From positions 1 to 7,606 of the forward strand of contig JBEKVE010000174.1 in the NCBI GenBank assembly GCA_049514335.1: a DNA stretch of 7,606 nt, given 5' to 3'. The stretch is from JBEKVE01 sp049514335. GTDB taxonomy: Bacteria > Actinomycetota > Acidimicrobiia > Acidimicrobiales > UBA8190. Below the pieces are notes generated by a model. The model was given only the letters and a program-made list of their open reading frames with translations, searched no databases and had not been told where the DNA came from. Positions 5,248-7,606 of this stretch are shown here, one piece after another. The position numbers were made by a program, and so were the translations under genes. Each line of letters opens with the position of its first letter. The stretch's first letter is position 1.

Positions 5248-7606
5248 TCAGTCGAGCTCGATGTCGGCGGTCCCGCGCCGCCGCCGGCGCCGGCTGGCGG
5301 CACCGCCGAACTGCCCCCGCACCAGGACCACGCCCAGGAGCACGAAGATGCCGAACACCGCCGCGCTCCCCTCCGGTGCTGACACTCCCGAGGTGGCCAC
5401 CACAGACACCACGGCTACGAAGCGCTTCGATCCGCACGCGGCGGTGATGGTGACCTGGCCCGCCCCCTGCGTCGGGGGCGTGACGGTGCTCGAGAAGGCC
5501 CCGCCTCCGTTGGCGGTGGCGACGCCGACCACCTGACCACCCACAACCAACTGGACGGCGGCTCCCGGCTCGCACCCCGCCCCGCGGACCACGACCGATC
5601 CCCCCGGTTCGAGGGTGGACGTGCTCAGTGACAGCGCCACCGGCTTTGTCCCCGTGATGCCGCTCGTGAACGGCGGAGGCGACGGGACACCGACAGACCC
5701 GGGCCCAGGACCCGACGACGCCGAGTGAGAGCGAGCGGAGCCGCGCGAGCCCAGGGGTGAGATGGCGACGCCCGGTGGCGGTGAACCCGACGAGCTGGGC
5801 GACACAGCCGGCGGAGTCGTTGGGGGCGAGATCGTGGGTGGCGTGGTGGGCGGCGTCGTGGTGGGCGGAGCCGGCGTCGTGGTGGGCGGAGCCGGCGTCG
5901 TGGTGGGCGGAGCCGGCGTCGTGGTGGGCGGAGCTGGCGTCGTGGTGGGCGGGGTCGGCGTCGTGGTGGGCGGGGTCGGCGTCGTGGTGGGCGGGGTCGG
6001 TGGGGTGGGTGTCACCGTGAACGTGAAGCTCCACGTCCCGGTGTCTCCGTCGCTGTCGGTGTCGGTCCCGCTCACGGTGTAGGTCCCGACTGCCAGCGTG
6101 CCCGTGGTGCTGAGGGCACCGCTCGAAGAGACGGTCAGGCCGGTCGCCGGGGACGACACCGTGTAGACGACGGTGCCGGTCGCCCCCGACACCGCCAGCT
6201 GGGAGGTGAACGCTGCCGAGCCCGTCACGGTGGCGGTCCCGGTGGTGGGTGCGGTCTGCGCGAGCGTTGACGGGGTGACGGTCAACGTGAAGGTCCACGT
6301 GCCCGTGTCTCCGTCGGTGTCGCTTTCGGTGCCGCTGACCGTGTGGGGCCCCACCGCCAGCGTGCCGCTGGTGGAGATGGCGCCGGGTGAGGACACGCTG
6401 AGTCCTGTGGCCGGAGCCGACACGACGTACGTCACGGTGCCGATCGCACCCGACACCGCCAGCTGGGAGGTGAACGCTGCCGAGCCGGCCACGGTGACGG
6501 TCCCGGTCGTGGGTGCGATCTGGGTGAGAACACCCGTCACCGTCAATGTGAAGGTCCACGTGCCCGTGTCACCATCGGCGTCGGTGTCAGAGCCGCTCAC
6601 GGTGTAGGAGCCAACCGCCAGCGTTCCCGTCGTGCTGATGGCGCCGCTCGTGGACACATCGAGGCCCGTGGCGGGCACCGACACCGTGTACGTGACGGTG
6701 CCGGTCGCCCCCGACACCGCCAGCTGGGAGGTGAACGCCGCCGAGCCGGCCACGGTGACCGTCCCGGCGGTGGGGGTGGTCTGCGTGAGTGCGGATGGGG
6801 TGACGGTGAGGGTGAAGGTCCAGGCGCCTGTGTCTCCGTCGGTGTCGGTGTCGGTGCCGCTGACCGTGTAGGGACCGACCGCCAGCGTGCCGGTGGTGGA
6901 GATGGCACCGGTCGACGACACCGTGAGGCCGGTCGCCGGTGCCGACACCGTGTAGACGACGGTGCCGGTCGCCCCCGACACCGCCAGCTGGGAGGTGAAC
7001 GCTGCGGATCCGTCCACGGTGGTGGTTCCGGTGGTGGGTGCGGTCTGCGTGAGACTGGACGGGGTGACGGCCAGGGTGAAGCTCCATGTCCCGGTGTCCC
7101 CCTCGGTGTCGGTGTCGGTGCCGCTGACCGTGTAGGGGCCGACCGCCAGCGTGCCGGTGGTGGAGATGGCACCGGTCGACGACACGGTGAGGCCGGTCGC
7201 CGGTGCCGACACCGTGTAGACGACGGTGCCGGTGGCCCCCGACACCGCCAGCTGTGACGTGAACGCTGCGGATCCGTCCACAGTGGTGGTCCCATTGGTG
7301 GGTGCGGTCTGGGTGAGCGCGCCCGAAACGGTCAATGTGAACGTCCACGTCCCGGTGTCACCGTCGGTGTCGGTGTCGGTCCCGCTCACGGTGTACGGGT
7401 CAACCGCCAACGTGCCGGTCGTGCTGATGGCACCGCTCGACGACACCATGAGGCCGACCGCGGGAGAGGACACGGTGTAGCCGACGGTGCCGTTCGCCCC
7501 CGACACCGCCAGCTGGGAGGTGAACGCTGCGGAGCCGGCAACGGTGGCGGTCCCGCTGGTGGGTGCAATCTGTGTGAGTGCGGACGGGGTGTCGGTCAGG
7601 GTGAAG
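5248..7606 (-). CDS. Large surface protein: tandem Ig-like repeats, Pro/Thr stalk, proximal beta domain, membrane anchor (N-terminus outside window)
   Basis: Seen: one open frame from the right edge to TGA at 5250-5248, 785 codons; the true start lies beyond 7606. In order from the N-terminal side: the tail of one repeat, six full repeats of 87-88 residues (7575 down to about 6008), a Pro/Thr stalk with seven 7-residue units, a Ser/Gly/Pro-rich spacer, a beta domain (LSTSTLEPGGSVVVRGAGC onward) with two Cys that could form a disulfide, a hydrophobic helix (AAVFGIFVLLGVVLV), and a basic end with six Arg. The repeats resemble bacterial Ig-like/cadherin-like modules (GLTVSS.GAISTTGTLAVG.YTVSGTD). 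Each carries an Asp-rich loop of DTDTDGDTG type, which could bind calcium. There is no LPxTG or LAxTG before the helix, so it may be a simple membrane anchor. Inference: adhesin or matrix protein held on a stalk. Converges on the cyclase gene; functional link unproven. Confidence 0.9.
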   Translation of the reverse strand, partial: FTLTDTPSALTQIAPTSGTATVAGSAAFTSQLAVSGANGTVGYTVSSPAVGLMVSSSGAISTTGTLAVDPYTVSGTDTDTDGDTGTWTFTLTVSGALTQTAPTNGTTTVDGSAAFTSQLAVSGATGTVVYTVSAPATGLTVSSTGAISTTGTLAVGPYTVSGTDTDTEGDTGTWSFTLAVTPSSLTQTAPTTGTTTVDGSAAFTSQLAVSGATGTVVYTVSAPATGLTVSSTGAISTTGTLAVGPYTVSGTDTDTDGDTGAWTFTLTVTPSALTQTTPTAGTVTVAGSAAFTSQLAVSGATGTVTYTVSVPATGLDVSTSGAISTTGTLAVGSYTVSGSDTDADGDTGTWTFTLTVTGVLTQIAPTTGTVTVAGSAAFTSQLAVSGAIGTVTYVVSAPATGLSVSSPGAISTSGTLAVGPHTVSGTESDTDGDTGTWTFTLTVTPSTLAQTAPTTGTATVTGSAAFTSQLAVSGATGTVVYTVSSPATGLTVSSSGALSTTGTLAVGTYTVSGTDTDSDGDTGTWSFTFTVTPTPPTPPTTTPTPPTTTPTPPTTTPAPPTTTPAPPTTTPAPPTTTPAPPTTTPPTTPPTISPPTTPPAVSPSSSGSPPPGVAISPLGSRGSARSHSASSGPGPGSVGVPSPPPFTSGITGTKPVALSLSTSTLEPGGSVVVRGAGCEPGAAVQLVVGGQVVGVATANGGGAFSSTVTPPTQGAGQVTITAACGSKRFVAVVSVVATSGVSAPEGSAAVFGIFVLLGVVLVRGQFGGAASRRRRRRGTADIELD
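5281..5300 (+). terminator. Possible GC hairpin past the cyclase stop, inside the end of the convergent gene
   Basis: The 20 bases from 5281 can fold into an 8-pair stem (one G-U) with a 4-base loop, 46 bases after the cyclase stop. There is no T-run, so at best it is a T-less terminator. The same bases code for the Arg run of the convergent surface protein, so the hairpin may simply reflect CGN-rich codons. Confidence 0.2.
5854..6000 (-). repeat. Seven 21-base tandem repeats coding a Pro/Thr stalk
   Basis: Seven units of 21 bases run from 5854, each CGTCGTGGTGGGCGG plus a six-base end. Units 1-3 end AGCCGG, unit 4 AGCTGG and units 5-7 GGTCGG. On the minus strand these code PPTTTPA-type (four) and PPTTTPT-type (three) heptads. 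The heptads form a stiff polyproline-like spacer that lifts the Ig-like array off the membrane and may be O-glycosylated on Thr. Confidence 0.95.
6008..7605 (-). repeat. Array of 87-88-residue Ig-like coding repeats
   Basis: Six full units start (reading the minus strand) at 7575, 7314, 7050, 6786, 6525 and 6261, with periods of 261 or 264 bases; the last ten codons of a further unit are at 7605-7576. Each begins near TQxAP, has GSAAFTSQLAVSGA, then ISTTGTLAVG or close to it, and ends in an Asp-rich loop and TFTLTV. Units at 7314 and 7050 are almost identical in protein sequence, which implies recent duplication or gene conversion. Confidence 0.95.

Noticed and set aside
5180..6559. Minus-strand His/Arg-rich open frame overlapping the Ig-like array
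   Set aside because: Out-of-frame reading of the repeats; the correct frame gives a coherent Ig-like array, stalk and membrane anchor.
6173..6607. Plus-strand open frame resembling a repeated VTVPVVGAV protein
   Set aside because: Antisense of the Ig-like repeats; it looks regular only because the coding strand is repetitive.
7386..7506. GTG at 7506 as the start of the repeat protein
   Set aside because: It is a Val codon inside a repeat; the same frame stays open with repeat sequence to the window edge, so the start is outside.

Overview
The window is GC-rich throughout (about two thirds or more G+C by eye), uses GTG and TTG starts beside ATG, and carries a PknB-type Ser/Thr kinase, an FHA-domain cyclase and an LAxTG-type cell-wall sorting signal. 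Together these point to a Gram-positive, high-GC actinobacterium. The Thr/Pro-rich stalks and LAFTG tail would fit an Acidimicrobiia-like lineage, but that finer placement is a guess. Five protein genes fill nearly all of the window. No tRNA, rRNA, CRISPR array, insertion sequence or phage gene was seen, and the longest non-coding stretch is about 255 bases.

Layout, left to right. (1) Positions 1-893, minus: a secreted, cysteine-bearing protein with a Ser/Thr/Gly stalk and an LAFTG sorting signal, cut by the left window edge a few codons before its likely end. (2) 1020-2141, minus: a membrane protein with signal peptide, beta-rich outer domain, three membrane helices and a cytoplasmic tail holding five perfect PRRPPTAA-type repeats. 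(3) 2143-4011, minus: a complete transmembrane Ser/Thr kinase whose stop lies one base before the start of gene 2, so the two are almost certainly co-translated. (4) 4012-4266: a divergent intergenic region with an AT-richer island, small palindromes and a GC hairpin. (5) 4267-5235, plus: a soluble FHA plus class III nucleotidyl cyclase protein. (6) 5248-7606, minus: the C-terminal part of a large surface protein with at least six near-identical 87-88-residue Ig-like repeats, a Pro/Thr stalk, a membrane-proximal beta domain and a membrane anchor. It converges on the cyclase with only 12 bases between the stop codons.

How they may work together (inference). Genes 2, 3 and the divergent cyclase look like one signalling unit. 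After its kinase domain, the kinase has the same plan as its neighbour: an outer domain of about 120 residues, then three helices and a basic end. The neighbour could therefore be a kinase-less partner of the sensor half. Its cytoplasmic tail offers a row of Thr residues after Arg-Arg-Pro-Pro, which the kinase could phosphorylate and the FHA domain of the cyclase could read. The cyclase keeps both metal-binding Asp and the transition-state Asn and Arg, but has lost both residues that normally select adenine, so its product is uncertain. The two flanking surface proteins may be outputs or sensed partners of this circuit, or unrelated neighbours.
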